64,000 nucleotides of DNA from Cerasicoccus arenae. Its GTDB lineage: Bacteria; Verrucomicrobiota; Verrucomicrobiia; Opitutales; Cerasicoccaceae. The notes beneath the pieces were generated by a model. That model worked only from the letters and a program-made list of their open reading frames with translations. It was not told the origin of the DNA and did not search any database. The stretch covers positions 186,001-250,000 of the forward strand of contig NZ_BMXG01000002.1 in the NCBI RefSeq assembly GCF_014651635.1. The letters run 5' to 3'. Positions 53,653-64,000 of this stretch are shown here, in pieces (the stretch's first letter is position 1; each line of letters opens with the position of its first letter). A program made the position numbers and the translations under genes.

Positions 53653-55248
53653 TCAACGGGACGTTGATGCCCATTGCTTTTGCTCTTTGAGCATGAGCTT
53701 GGCCGTGTTATGACCGGAGGCACCCCAGACCCCCCCCCCCGGATGAGTGCTGGCACCCGTTAAATAAAGCCCTTTGATGGCAGGGATTTTGTAGCTCGAT
53801 AACTCCGGCATTGGGCGAAAGCAGAACATTTGGTCGAACGACATTTCCAAGTGCATGACATTGGCGCGGTGCATACCGTGGAGGCGTTCGATTTCGAGCG
53901 GCGTCTGGATGTAGCGGTCAATGACTTTGGCCGATGTGCCCGGAGCATATTCATCGACGGCGGCTAAGAGTTTATCGGCCTCGCGGTCGGCAATGTCGTC
54001 CCAGTGTTCGCCATTACGTAGCTCGTAAGGATGATACTGGCCCCAGACAAACATCACGTGTTTGCCCTCGGGGGCGAGGGTGTCATCAAGGCTGGAAAAG
54101 GTCATCACGAGCGGAATCGGTTTCTCCGGCGGACGGCCTGCAAGGTAGTCTCCATAGGCAGCGTCGAGGGCTTCGCGGGAGGGACAAAGAAGCTGCAGCC
54201 CGCGATGCATTTCGCCCACGCCGTTGCTTTCCACTGGAAAGCCGGGATATTCAGGCAGGCCTTCCATTGCGCAGCGAACAATCATGCCGAAGCCGTTGCC
54301 GATACGTAGCGATTCCGAACGCTTTTTAATGTCAGCAGGGAGGTCCGGCGCGTCGGCGAGGAGCGTGTCCAGTGTGGTTTTAATATGGCAGGCGGCGACG
54401 ACGGCTTTGGCCTCGTGGCGGTCGCCATTTTGCAGCTCAATACCGGTTGCTTGGCCAGCGCCATTGGTCATTATACGCTTCACAGGAGCATCTTCAAAAA
54501 CCTCTCCGCCATCGGCGATAATGCGTTGCTTGAGTGCTTGGGTGAGTGCGCCACTACCGCCTTTTGCCCGCTTCATGCCAGATTGGTGATACATCGAATG
54601 CCAGCCAGCGAAATCACCCGAGGCGGCTTCGGAGGGGGGGGGGCCACTTTGCGCGGCGAGCCAGATGATTGCGGTCCGTAGTGCTTCATGTTCAAAGGTT
54701 TCCAGAACAAGCTGGCCGTAAGGGCCCATGAGCTTGCGGATCATGTTCATACGGTCGCTGCCTTTGAGTGATCGCCCGAACATCGTGCTGACAAGATTCC
54801 ATGGCGTGGGTGCCTTAAGGAACGCCGCGAAGACCCCCTCATTGAGTTTTCCCCAGGCATTGACGAACTCACGGTAGGCCTCGGCGTCCTTGGGGCTAAT
54901 GGCGGCGATGCTCTGGCAGGTCTTTTCAATGTCTCGGTAAAAGGCAATGCCTTTACCCGTCTCGCCGGGTAGCGGATAATAGGCCCAGGGGTCCATTTCG
55001 ATGTATTCCAAGCCGTGTTTTTCCAACTCCAATTCGCGGAGAACTGGCGTTTGGTGAATCATCACATGAGCTGAGCTGCCGACATCGATTCGATAGCCAG
55101 TGAAGATGTCTGTCTGCGTGCACACGGCACCGCCAACAATGCCCCGTCGCTCAAAAACTGCTACTTTGCGCCCGGCCTGCGCCAGATAGGCAGCACAGAT
55201 CATCCCATTGTGCCCGGAACCGACGATGATGGCGTCAAACGAAGACAT
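53653..55248 (-). CDS. NAD(P)/FAD-dependent oxidoreductase, phytoene-desaturase/CrtO-like
   Basis: 531 aa from the ATG at 55248 (MSSFDAIIVGSGHNG). FAD loop VGSGHNGMICAAYL at 9-22; the family C-terminal motif TGASTHPGGGVWGASGHN spans about 496-513. The protein belongs to the COG1233 group (phytoene desaturase, CrtO ketolase, PYROXD2-like); no carotenoid genes surround it, so pigment function is unproven. Two homopolymers lie inside the coding region: C10 (codons 202-206, SGPPPS) and G11 on the coding strand (codons 503-506, PGGG). Confidence 0.88.
   Translation of the reverse strand: MSSFDAIIVGSGHNGMICAAYLAQAGRKVAVFERRGIVGGAVCTQTDIFTGYRIDVGSSAHVMIHQTPVLRELELEKHGLEYIEMDPWAYYPLPGETGKGIAFYRDIEKTCQSIAAISPKDAEAYREFVNAWGKLNEGVFAAFLKAPTPWNLVSTMFGRSLKGSDRMNMIRKLMGPYGQLVLETFEHEALRTAIIWLAAQSGPPPSEAASGDFAGWHSMYHQSGMKRAKGGSGALTQALKQRIIADGGEVFEDAPVKRIMTNGAGQATGIELQNGDRHEAKAVVAACHIKTTLDTLLADAPDLPADIKKRSESLRIGNGFGMIVRCAMEGLPEYPGFPVESNGVGEMHRGLQLLCPSREALDAAYGDYLAGRPPEKPIPLVMTFSSLDDTLAPEGKHVMFVWGQYHPYELRNGEHWDDIADREADKLLAAVDEYAPGTSAKVIDRYIQTPLEIERLHGMHRANVMHLEMSFDQMFCFRPMPELSSYKIPAIKGLYLTGASTHPGGGVWGASGHNTAKLMLKEQKQWASTSR
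53730..53740 (-). repeat. G11 tract (coding strand) in CrtO-like codons 503-506
   Basis: Plus-strand C11 encoding the conserved Pro-Gly-Gly-Gly turn of the FAD domain using GGG codons throughout. Confidence 0.95.
54634..54643 (-). repeat. C10 tract (coding strand) in CrtO-like codons 202-206
   Basis: Plus-strand G10 encoding Gly-Pro-Pro-Pro. Confidence 0.95.
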
Positions 55249-55356
55249 GTCGTTAAGGTGGCGTCGGATACGGCAATGGCAAGCTTGCACCGTGGCCTAT
55301 TTAGTAGGCGCTGCTTATGGGGATAATGGAGTTACGCTTGCTGCAAGTCGGGGCAT

Positions 55357-55392
55357 AAAAAAACGCCCTCCTTGTGGGTAAGGAAGACGTTT
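55357..55392 (-). terminator. Intrinsic terminator of the PEP-CTERM gene
   Basis: On the minus strand AAACG pairs with CGTTT and TCCTT with AAGGA, with a 3x3 internal loop, followed by seven T. It lies 27 bp after the stop. Confidence 0.85.
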
Positions 55393-55418
55393 GGGAAATA
55401 GGCTTCTACCGGCTATTA

Positions 55419-56225
55419 CTAGGCTGTTCGTTTCCGACGCATGTAGACGACGCCTGCGGTGAAGAGGGCAAAGCCAAGCGCATAGTAGCCGGGTTCGGGA
55501 ATAGCGACAATTTGGAAGCCAGATAGCCCCGCTCTACGACCAACATTGCTTGATGCGATACGAAAAGTAGACAAATCGACATTTTCAAAGACGACGTAGT
55601 TTGAATCGGTTCCGGCAACAGTCGAAGTCGAGCGTGTGTATGTGCCGCTCCACTGATGGTCGCTATCTGTCATGATGTAAGTCGGGCTGACATCCGTCCA
55701 AGTGCCATCAACATCTTCCTGGAGCCTGACGTTCATGTTATAGGGAGTCGAGGCGCTGCTTCCGGATCCACCAAAATAGACGTAGACATCATACAGTTCA
55801 AAAGGAGCATTCTCGACTAGAAACGTGCGAGAGCCAGTGCCACTTGAGCCTTTAGCAAATTTCATCATTATGGCGTCGGGCATGGTGACACTTCCATCCA
55901 CGGGCGTATTGTTAGGATAATTAAATGCTGACCCGCCAACTTGGGCATTCATTCCTACGATGGTGTTACCATCACTGTCTACCAAGTCTGTGAATAGGGG
56001 AGATGAAGAGCCTGATTCCCAGTAAAGATTATTCCAGTTGGCTGTTGGAACTACGCCAACTGAGTCAGTAGGAGCCAAGTCGAAATCTCTGCTAGAGAAG
56101 CTTGCGACGTTAAAACCAACAGCCGTTTGGCCGATAGCATTGATACTAGAAAGTCCATACATAAGGATGCCGGCTAGGGCAGCCTTGTTGAGGAGCAAGA
56201 GGAATTTGCGCGAAGGTAATGTCAT
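55419..56225 (-). CDS. PEP-CTERM sorting domain surface protein
   Basis: 268 aa. A signal peptide is at about 1-32, a strand-rich Ser/Thr/Gly extracellular region at about 33-238, and a canonical C-terminal sorting tail: PEP (about 243-245), a hydrophobic helix and terminal MRRKRTA. Exosortase cleaves such tails and attaches the protein to the surface or releases it (family knowledge); the exosortase gene is not here. A sigma-54-like site and a hairpin lie upstream, and an intrinsic terminator follows. Function of the mature domain is unknown. Confidence 0.92.
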   Translation of the reverse strand: MTLPSRKFLLLLNKAALAGILMYGLSSINAIGQTAVGFNVASFSSRDFDLAPTDSVGVVPTANWNNLYWESGSSSPLFTDLVDSDGNTIVGMNAQVGGSAFNYPNNTPVDGSVTMPDAIMMKFAKGSSGTGSRTFLVENAPFELYDVYVYFGGSGSSASTPYNMNVRLQEDVDGTWTDVSPTYIMTDSDHQWSGTYTRSTSTVAGTDSNYVVFENVDLSTFRIASSNVGRRAGLSGFQIVAIPEPGYYALGFALFTAGVVYMRRKRTA

Positions 56226-56255
56226 AATTTCTTAGGGGTTGGAGAGACACCATGG

Positions 56256-56277
56256 GAATCCACATGTCTATGGATTC
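56256..56277. promoter_or_regulatory. Leader inverted repeat of the PEP-CTERM gene
   Basis: GAATCCA-N8-TGGATTC, 31-52 bp upstream of the start codon; could form a hairpin in the 5' leader or be an operator. Confidence 0.35.
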
Positions 56278-56359
56278 ATAGGATTATCAATATGATCGGA
56301 CTATGATGGGTTTACCTTAGAATTAGCTCAAAGGTCTATTTGGTTAATCTATTAAACTG

Positions 56360-56374
56360 GCATTGAACATGCCA
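56360..56374 (-). promoter_or_regulatory. Sigma-54-like promoter for the PEP-CTERM gene
   Basis: Minus strand TGGCATG-TTCA-ATGC has the GG-N10-GC spacing of sigma-54 promoters (consensus TGGCAC/TR-N4-TTGCW). Transcription would start about 120 bp before the ATG. The same bases, with one more on the plus-strand left side, form a dyad TGGCAT-TGAAC-ATGCCA, so a protein-binding palindrome is the alternative. Confidence 0.4.
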
Positions 56375-56377
56375 TTA

Positions 56378-56407
56378 GCCCAAGGCGGAGAAAGCTCTGC
56401 CTTGGGC
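56378..56407. terminator. Strong hairpin after lacZ
   Basis: GCCCAAGGC pairs with GCCTTGGGC; the inner G-U and GAG/CTC pairs extend it to a 13-bp stem with an AAAG loop. No T-run. It lies 29 bp after the lacZ stop and probably shapes the 3' end of its transcript. Confidence 0.5.
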
Positions 56408-56435
56408 CTACAATAATGACATCTACCGAGGGTAC

Positions 56436-59552
<3,117 letters not shown>

Positions 59553-59607
59553 TTAGGAGAAGCGTAAAAGATCACTACGTGCATGAAGATGCGGCAAGGC
59601 AAAATTA

Positions 59608-60849
59608 TTAGACGGCTGGCATATCCCGGCGAGGTTCATGCACCCGGGCTATAAAATATAGCGAGACCAGCATGCCAACAAAGGCGATCAGGGCCTGCAA
59701 TTGCATCGAATCGTACTTAGTCCAGAAAAAGGCCCCGATGAGCGAAAAGATAATCATGCTGGGGCCATTAAGCAGGCCAGCGAGTGCGCCATAGGTCGGA
59801 CGTCGGTGGTCGGGGGCGATTTCCAGCATCAGGGTTACATTGCCGATCATGTTCACATTTCTTGTCATGCTTGCGACAAGGAAGTAGGCCATAAAGGCCA
59901 TATAACTTTCTGCGAATGCTGCGATGACGAATGAGCAGAGGAATAGCAGCCTCGAAATAACCAATAGTGCTTTGCCGCCCACGCGGTCACCTAATACCCC
60001 AGCAAAGGCATTGCCAACAAACTGCCCGACCGTTGCGGCGACGAGGGCGTCTCCCACGAAGCCCTCCGATACATCCAGCACGTCAATAGCGTGAATCGCC
60101 ACGTAGGGAATGACAAAGACGCTCATCGGTCCCATGAGCCGCATAATAGCAAAATTACGGAAATTGCGGTCTTGGCGGAGAATTTCAAACAGCTCGACGC
60201 AATACTGGCTCAGCGTTAGTTTCTTCTTCGCTTTGGGAGGTTCGACGACGTTTTCCTCGACCTGCGTGAAGAACAGGTAAGACAAAGCCAGGAAGGCGAA
60301 TGCGATCAGGTGGAGCAGCCCGAAGCCTAGCATGCCGTCATATTTATCCAGCAGCCATTTGATGACAAAACCGGCCAAGATTGCGATCCCGGCACCAATC
60401 AAGTTGCGAGTCGCAGTCAGCGATGAACGGCGGTTAGCTGGCACCGTTCGCGCGACGAGCTGAGTCCAAGCCCCGTGGCCGATCCCGCCCATAAAACCGG
60501 AGAGCATGGGGGCTAGGGCAAGCGCCAGTAGAGCGTAGTCCGGATGCTCTTTGCCCAGGAAAATAATGACCAGACCCGCGATCAGAAATACCAGCCGCTG
60601 AGGCACGCCAGTGATCATGGCGATGCGCTTCATGTGTTTGCTACGCTCCACAAAAGACGCCGAGATAATGGGGGCCATGATCAGTCCAATAAACATGGAA
60701 CTGGGCAGAAGCGAAATTACCCAATTAGGCGCATTGAGCTGTTTGGCCATCACGGTCAGCACTGTATCGGCTGCGATAAAGGACATGCCGCCCATGAACA
60801 GGCCGCCTTCCAAGGAATGCGCCAGATAGTTTTTCCGGTCGCGATCCAT
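59608..60849 (-). CDS. MFS transporter, probable galactoside/sugar permease
   Basis: 413 aa with 12 predicted membrane helices; the segment SFVERSKHMKRIAMITG between helices 2 and 3 corresponds to the MFS loop. It is of the broad MFS-1 type with no substrate-specific motif. Co-directional with lacZ, which starts 61 bp downstream, so it is likely the importer of a beta-galactoside; this is inference from neighbourhood. A central cytosolic loop (about 200-215) is rich in Lys and Glu. Confidence 0.85.
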   Translation of the reverse strand: MDRDRKNYLAHSLEGGLFMGGMSFIAADTVLTVMAKQLNAPNWVISLLPSSMFIGLIMAPIISASFVERSKHMKRIAMITGVPQRLVFLIAGLVIIFLGKEHPDYALLALALAPMLSGFMGGIGHGAWTQLVARTVPANRRSSLTATRNLIGAGIAILAGFVIKWLLDKYDGMLGFGLLHLIAFAFLALSYLFFTQVEENVVEPPKAKKKLTLSQYCVELFEILRQDRNFRNFAIMRLMGPMSVFVIPYVAIHAIDVLDVSEGFVGDALVAATVGQFVGNAFAGVLGDRVGGKALLVISRLLFLCSFVIAAFAESYMAFMAYFLVASMTRNVNMIGNVTLMLEIAPDHRRPTYGALAGLLNGPSMIIFSLIGAFFWTKYDSMQLQALIAFVGMLVSLYFIARVHEPRRDMPAV

Positions 60850-60996
60850 TAACCCGCAGCCTCGCGAATATTCCCGACTGGGCGGCGTGGCGAGTCCTGC
60901 AAAATCCCAATTTTCACAGTATCACGCTGATCCTGCATTCCAAACAGCGCAACTTGAAATCAGCGAAAATTGAACCCTCTTTAGCTTTTAACGGCC

Positions 60997-61908
60997 TCAG
61001 GTCGTAAGAGCGGGGAATGTTTTTTCCTGCCAAATCGCCGTAATTGTCTGAATGGCGGCTTGGATTAATGCCTCATCACGTCGGTTTTTGCGAAAGCCCA
61101 GCGAGAGGGGCATGATGCCACTGAGTTGCGGAATGACCTCCACCTGATCGCGGTAGATCGAATGGTTCATGACCTCCTCAATGATGACGCTCAGGCCAAG
61201 CTCACGCGCCACGAAATTCATGGTGGAATGCTCCTCATTCGCCCCGCGAATGCGTTCGTCGATGTTTAGCTGATGCGCAGTGCGCCAGTCTTGGGTGAAC
61301 TTGTAAAGCGAGCAGCCTTCGCTGGCGAATATCCAAGGATATTCTTGTAGTCGGGCGGGAGCTGCGTTGCGTAGTGCGGGTGCCCAAGCCTTGGGGGCAA
61401 TCAAGAGCACGCGGCGCTCTTCTAGCGAGATCGATTGGATGTCGGGATTGGTTTGTTGGCCCTCGAAGAAGGCAATGTCGAATTCGTCCTGACGCAGGCC
61501 ATTGAGCATGAACTGGCTTGGACCAAAGGTACAGTTAAAGCGTAGTGTGGAAAATTGCGCACTCAGCCGGCTGATGATTTCGTCGGTGTAAAGGGTTTCT
61601 GGCGGATTATTGACGCCAATGCGCAGCGTGCCGGAGACATCGTCGCCCAGCATATTGGCCTTGCGTCGCAATGTAGCGACTTGCTTCAGGATGCTCTCGG
61701 CATCTTCCCACAATGAGCGTCCAGGCTCGGTCAGGGCCATTCCACGTGAACTGCGCGTAAACAAACGCACGCCCAACTCGTCTTCAAGGGCTTTGATGTG
61801 GGCGCTGACGGCGGGTGGGCTCAGGTAAAGGCGCACCGCTGCTCGGGACACATTCTCTTCTTCGGCTACCGCACAGAACGTGCGCAATTGATGGAAATCC
61901 AGGCTCAT
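60997..61908 (-). CDS. LysR-family transcriptional regulator
   Basis: 303 aa. N-terminal winged HTH at about 4-62 (LRTFCAVAEEENVSRAAVRLYLSPPAVSAHIKALE and RLFTRSSRGMALTEPG), followed by the type-2 periplasmic-binding-like effector domain with TLRIGVNNPP near 95 and FDIAFFEG near 160. It lies 147 bp upstream of the MFS-lacZ pair on the same strand. LysR proteins usually act on a neighbouring divergent gene; here the upstream partner is not divergent, so a role in controlling the sugar genes is only a guess. Confidence 0.92.
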   Translation of the reverse strand: MSLDFHQLRTFCAVAEEENVSRAAVRLYLSPPAVSAHIKALEDELGVRLFTRSSRGMALTEPGRSLWEDAESILKQVATLRRKANMLGDDVSGTLRIGVNNPPETLYTDEIISRLSAQFSTLRFNCTFGPSQFMLNGLRQDEFDIAFFEGQQTNPDIQSISLEERRVLLIAPKAWAPALRNAAPARLQEYPWIFASEGCSLYKFTQDWRTAHQLNIDERIRGANEEHSTMNFVARELGLSVIIEEVMNHSIYRDQVEVIPQLSGIMPLSLGFRKNRRDEALIQAAIQTITAIWQEKTFPALTT

Positions 61909-62141
61909 CGTGAAATGATTCTCCCATTAATAAACAGTTTCCGTCCAGTCGGCAACTGCGAGTTGTTGAATATAGTTATCTTCGGTAAAAACCCGAGCAG
62001 GCGGGCAATGCGTTTTCTCATTTGCCCAGTATACCTGACTGAGCATGCGAAGGCCATGAGTGATGGCTGAGGGCGCGTTCAGAATTTCTGAACGCCGACT
62101 CGATGTATGCCATTGACGCTGAGCATGACTTACGTTGTCGC

Positions 62142-62594
62142 CTAATTATTCGGCAGGACAATGGATTGGCCGGGCTTCATCGTCAGTGGATAGCCATCCT
62201 CTTCGTAGTTCCACAGGGAGAGTTTGCCATCGTCGAACTCCAGTGAGAGATAGCCGGATTTATTGCTCCAAGAGGGTGACCATGCCCCGCTGCTCGGGGT
62301 TACGAATTGCTCCACGGTTCCATCATGGAAAGGGGTTTCGGCTGGAACTGGCCGGGCATTGTATTCCCAGATCTCAATATCTGCGATCCAGCTCTGCACT
62401 TGGGGTGGCCCTAAGGCGATGTAGACTGCTTGCCGCGAATCGCCTTGCTGAATACCGCCGGTCAACAAGCGTTGCTGTGTCTCAGTTGAGAGTAAGCCGT
62501 AAGCCTCCGAATACTGCCGTGCCCGATGCTCCTGCGTGGAGCCGCAGCCAGAAAGAACGAGGGCTATCCATGTGCAAAAGATTAAAGTTCGCAT
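62142..62594 (-). CDS. Lipoprotein with SmpA/BamE-like features
   Basis: 150 aa from the ATG at 62594, giving a clean lipobox (ALVLSGC). An upstream start overlaps the small NSS-subunit gene. The mature part has RLLTGGIQQGDSRQAVYIALGPPQVQSW, which resembles the start of SmpA/OmlA-type small lipoproteins, followed by a beta-rich part with EIWEY and LSLWNYEEDG. Attached to the inner or outer membrane on the periplasmic side. It is 25 bp from the small transporter subunit. Confidence 0.75.
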   Translation of the reverse strand: MRTLIFCTWIALVLSGCGSTQEHRARQYSEAYGLLSTETQQRLLTGGIQQGDSRQAVYIALGPPQVQSWIADIEIWEYNARPVPAETPFHDGTVEQFVTPSSGAWSPSWSNKSGYLSLEFDDGKLSLWNYEEDGYPLTMKPGQSIVLPNN

Positions 62595-62619
62595 ATGCTC
62601 AGATGCTTCAACGTGATCC

Positions 62620-62790
62620 TTACCGCTGTTTAAAGGGCGGTTTTGTGTCGGGCGTTTTCTCATCAGCACTGAAGCTATGCATATGCTCAGTTTCACCGGG
62701 AGTGGAGAGCACTTTCCACATGCACCAGCTAAAGAGCAAGCACACGGTGCCCACGGAAATAAACATAATTAACCAGCCACCTGAAGTCAT
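62620..62790 (-). CDS. Small single-helix subunit of an NSS sodium symporter (MetS-like)
   Basis: 56 aa, too short for routine ORF calling. ATG (62788-62790) overlaps the TGA of the transporter gene (62787-62789) as ATGA. One membrane helix is at about 5-26 ([22 protein letters not shown]), followed by a polar tail ending PPFKQR. Small one-helix partners of this type accompany some sodium:neurotransmitter-symporter (SNF) transporters, such as MetS with MetP. The reading frame and overlap are strong evidence for a real gene. Confidence 0.85.
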   Translation of the reverse strand: MTSGGWLIMFISVGTVCLLFSWCMWKVLSTPGETEHMHSFSADEKTPDTKPPFKQR

Positions 62791-64000
62791 GAGTCTTCCT
62801 TCCAGTTTGTGTGCACGTCGCGGTAGCGCTGCACGCTCGATACAATGATGCCGAAGAAAATAAACAATGCGATCACGAGTAGAACGCTGAGGCGAGCGGC
62901 AGTGTTTGGAGTGTCTCCAAATAAGTCAGTGACGTATCCGCTGAGTTCTGCTTCGGCATGACCGGGCTTAATCCCAAAGAACTTCTCCAGTACCCAAAAG
63001 ACGAAGACAGTGATGAGGAATATCGGGCAGACAAATTTCATGACGGGTTTAAAGAATTTTGGAATGCGTATTGCCGCTCCCTGATGCGCCTCCTTGAAAC
63101 CTTTTTCAATGCCTAATACCCAGCCAAAAATGATAATCTCAATTGTTGCCAGCACGAAAAGCAGGAAGGTGCCGACCCAGAAATCCAGCGTGTCGAGAGC
63201 CTTGATGTCTTTACTGAAATAAACCACAAATCCACAGCCAATCACGGTTACCAAACCGAGTATGGCGACTGATCGCTTACGATCAATGTTCATGGTTTCT
63301 TCAAGAAATGCGATGCCGGGTTGCAGCATGGATATGGAACTCGTCATTGCGGCCAGGAAGAGCAAGAAGAACCATAGAAAGCCGAACAGTGTGCTGCCGG
63401 GCATTTCAGAAAATACCATGGGCAAGACATTGAAGCCCAGTGCGAAGCCGCCGAGAGACCCGGACAAACCAGCGACCCCAATAAAGGCCACTGCTGACGG
63501 AATCGTGATTAGCCCGCCCAAAGCTACTTCGCAAAACTCATTGGCGCTGGTCGCTGCCAAGCCGCTGAGCACGATGTCATCCTTTTTGCGTAGATAGCTG
63601 GAATAGGTAATGATGACGCCGAAGCCGACCGAGAGTGAAAAGAAAATTTGCCCCGCTGCCGCTAGCCAGAGCTGTGGATTGGTCAATTGTTCAACGACAC
63701 CAACTTTCTCAATATGGTATGTGACACCATCGATTTCCTGATTGGCCTTGGCCATAAACTCAGCAATCAGATTCTTGTCGACTATTTCACGTTTTGAAAT
63801 ATCACCGGTCACAACGTCTGTCTCTACGACGTAGTTCTTGGTCGGGTTCCAAAGAAATCCTAGACCATTATTAACGTTCTCATTCGGTTCCGAAGGAACT
63901 GGCGCACCCAGAGTGAGTACGCGAATGAGTACCACGACGGCGAGCACGACTAAAGTCGGCACGGCGTATTTGCAGAAGAATTCAATGCCGCCCGATATTC
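62787..64000 (-). CDS. NSS (sodium:neurotransmitter symporter family) transporter, 5' end missing
   Basis: Partial: reads open from beyond the window; at least 403 residues are visible, while family members are around 500-600 aa. At least eight membrane helices are seen. Motifs include [18 protein letters not shown] near the middle, [24 protein letters not shown], and [27 protein letters not shown], all typical of NSS/SNF permeases. The frame continues upstream of 63962 with the typical [14 protein letters not shown], so the GTG at 63962 is not the start. Likely an amino-acid/sodium symporter; substrate unknown. Overlaps its small subunit by 4 bp. Confidence 0.92.
   Translation of the reverse strand, partial: ISGGIEFFCKYAVPTLVVLAVVVLIRVLTLGAPVPSEPNENVNNGLGFLWNPTKNYVVETDVVTGDISKREIVDKNLIAEFMAKANQEIDGVTYHIEKVGVVEQLTNPQLWLAAAGQIFFSLSVGFGVIITYSSYLRKKDDIVLSGLAATSANEFCEVALGGLITIPSAVAFIGVAGLSGSLGGFALGFNVLPMVFSEMPGSTLFGFLWFFLLFLAAMTSSISMLQPGIAFLEETMNIDRKRSVAILGLVTVIGCGFVVYFSKDIKALDTLDFWVGTFLLFVLATIEIIIFGWVLGIEKGFKEAHQGAAIRIPKFFKPVMKFVCPIFLITVFVFWVLEKFFGIKPGHAEAELSGYVTDLFGDTPNTAARLSVLLVIALFIFFGIIVSSVQRYRDVHTNWKEDS

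Noticed and set aside
2236-54643. Homopolymers as sequencing errors
   Set aside because: All coding tracts keep intact frames; random length errors would break several genes.
62135-62848. 237-aa plus-strand ORF over the lipoprotein and small NSS subunit
   Set aside because: Arg- and Ser-rich; the minus strand holds a lipobox protein and an ATGA-coupled small subunit.

Overview
This 64 kb window reads as chromosomal DNA of a Gram-negative, peptidoglycan-containing, glycan-using bacterium. The best fit is a member of Verrucomicrobiota, class Opitutia/Puniceicoccales. The indicators are a PEP-CTERM sorted surface protein, OprB-like and other beta-barrel porins, a MoxR/DUF58/VWA operon with an embedded ABC transporter, LptF/G and Mpl envelope functions, and GH2 and GH4 sugar enzymes. 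The placement is an inference from gene content; there is no rRNA or other phylogenetic marker sequence beyond single housekeeping genes. No insertion sequence, prophage, CRISPR array or rRNA was seen. One tRNA (Val, GAC) is present.

Layout. 0-5 kb (+): galE and a UDP-glucuronate decarboxylase, a small membrane protein, argA and an FkbM methyltransferase. 5-12 kb (-): a beta-barrel porin, mpl, a large secreted FAD-dependent oxidoreductase and a small exported protein. 12-19 kb (mostly +): pyc, a lipid A-type acyltransferase, metF, then an L,D-transpeptidase and asd whose divergent start codons overlap, then a GIY-YIG protein. 19.5-22.6 kb: a divergent AraC regulator / GH4 glycosidase pair. 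22.7-27 kb: small membrane proteins, ruvC, rpmH with tRNA-Val (-), and recN. 27-34 kb: folA translationally coupled to a MotA/TolQ-like gene (-), then a PTS EIIA-diadenylate cyclase fusion, an OprB porin, an LptF/G permease, a beta-propeller protein and a hexapeptide acetyltransferase (+). 34-41 kb (-): sensor kinase, membrane fusion protein, RND pump and outer-membrane factor in one run. 41.6-53.5 kb (-): an eight-gene, almost gapless MoxR/ABC/DUF58/VWA operon. 53.6-64 kb (-): a carotenoid-desaturase-like oxidoreductase, the PEP-CTERM protein, lacZ with an MFS transporter and a LysR regulator, a lipoprotein, and an NSS sodium symporter with its tiny partner subunit; the symporter runs off the window end.

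The main points for a second look are four. (1) At least eleven G or C homopolymers of 8-14 bases, several in early codons of envelope or metabolic genes, are candidate slippage switches. (2) A protein joins a PTS IIA domain with an intact phosphorylation histidine to a pyruvate-kinase-C-like region and a diadenylate cyclase domain. (3) The MoxR operon carries an embedded ABC transporter and three VWA-type domains and has no assigned function. (4) A sigma-54-like site lies upstream of the PEP-CTERM gene. Several perfect inverted repeats in promoter regions are reported as candidate operators with low confidence. All domain calls are from reading motifs by eye, without database searches.
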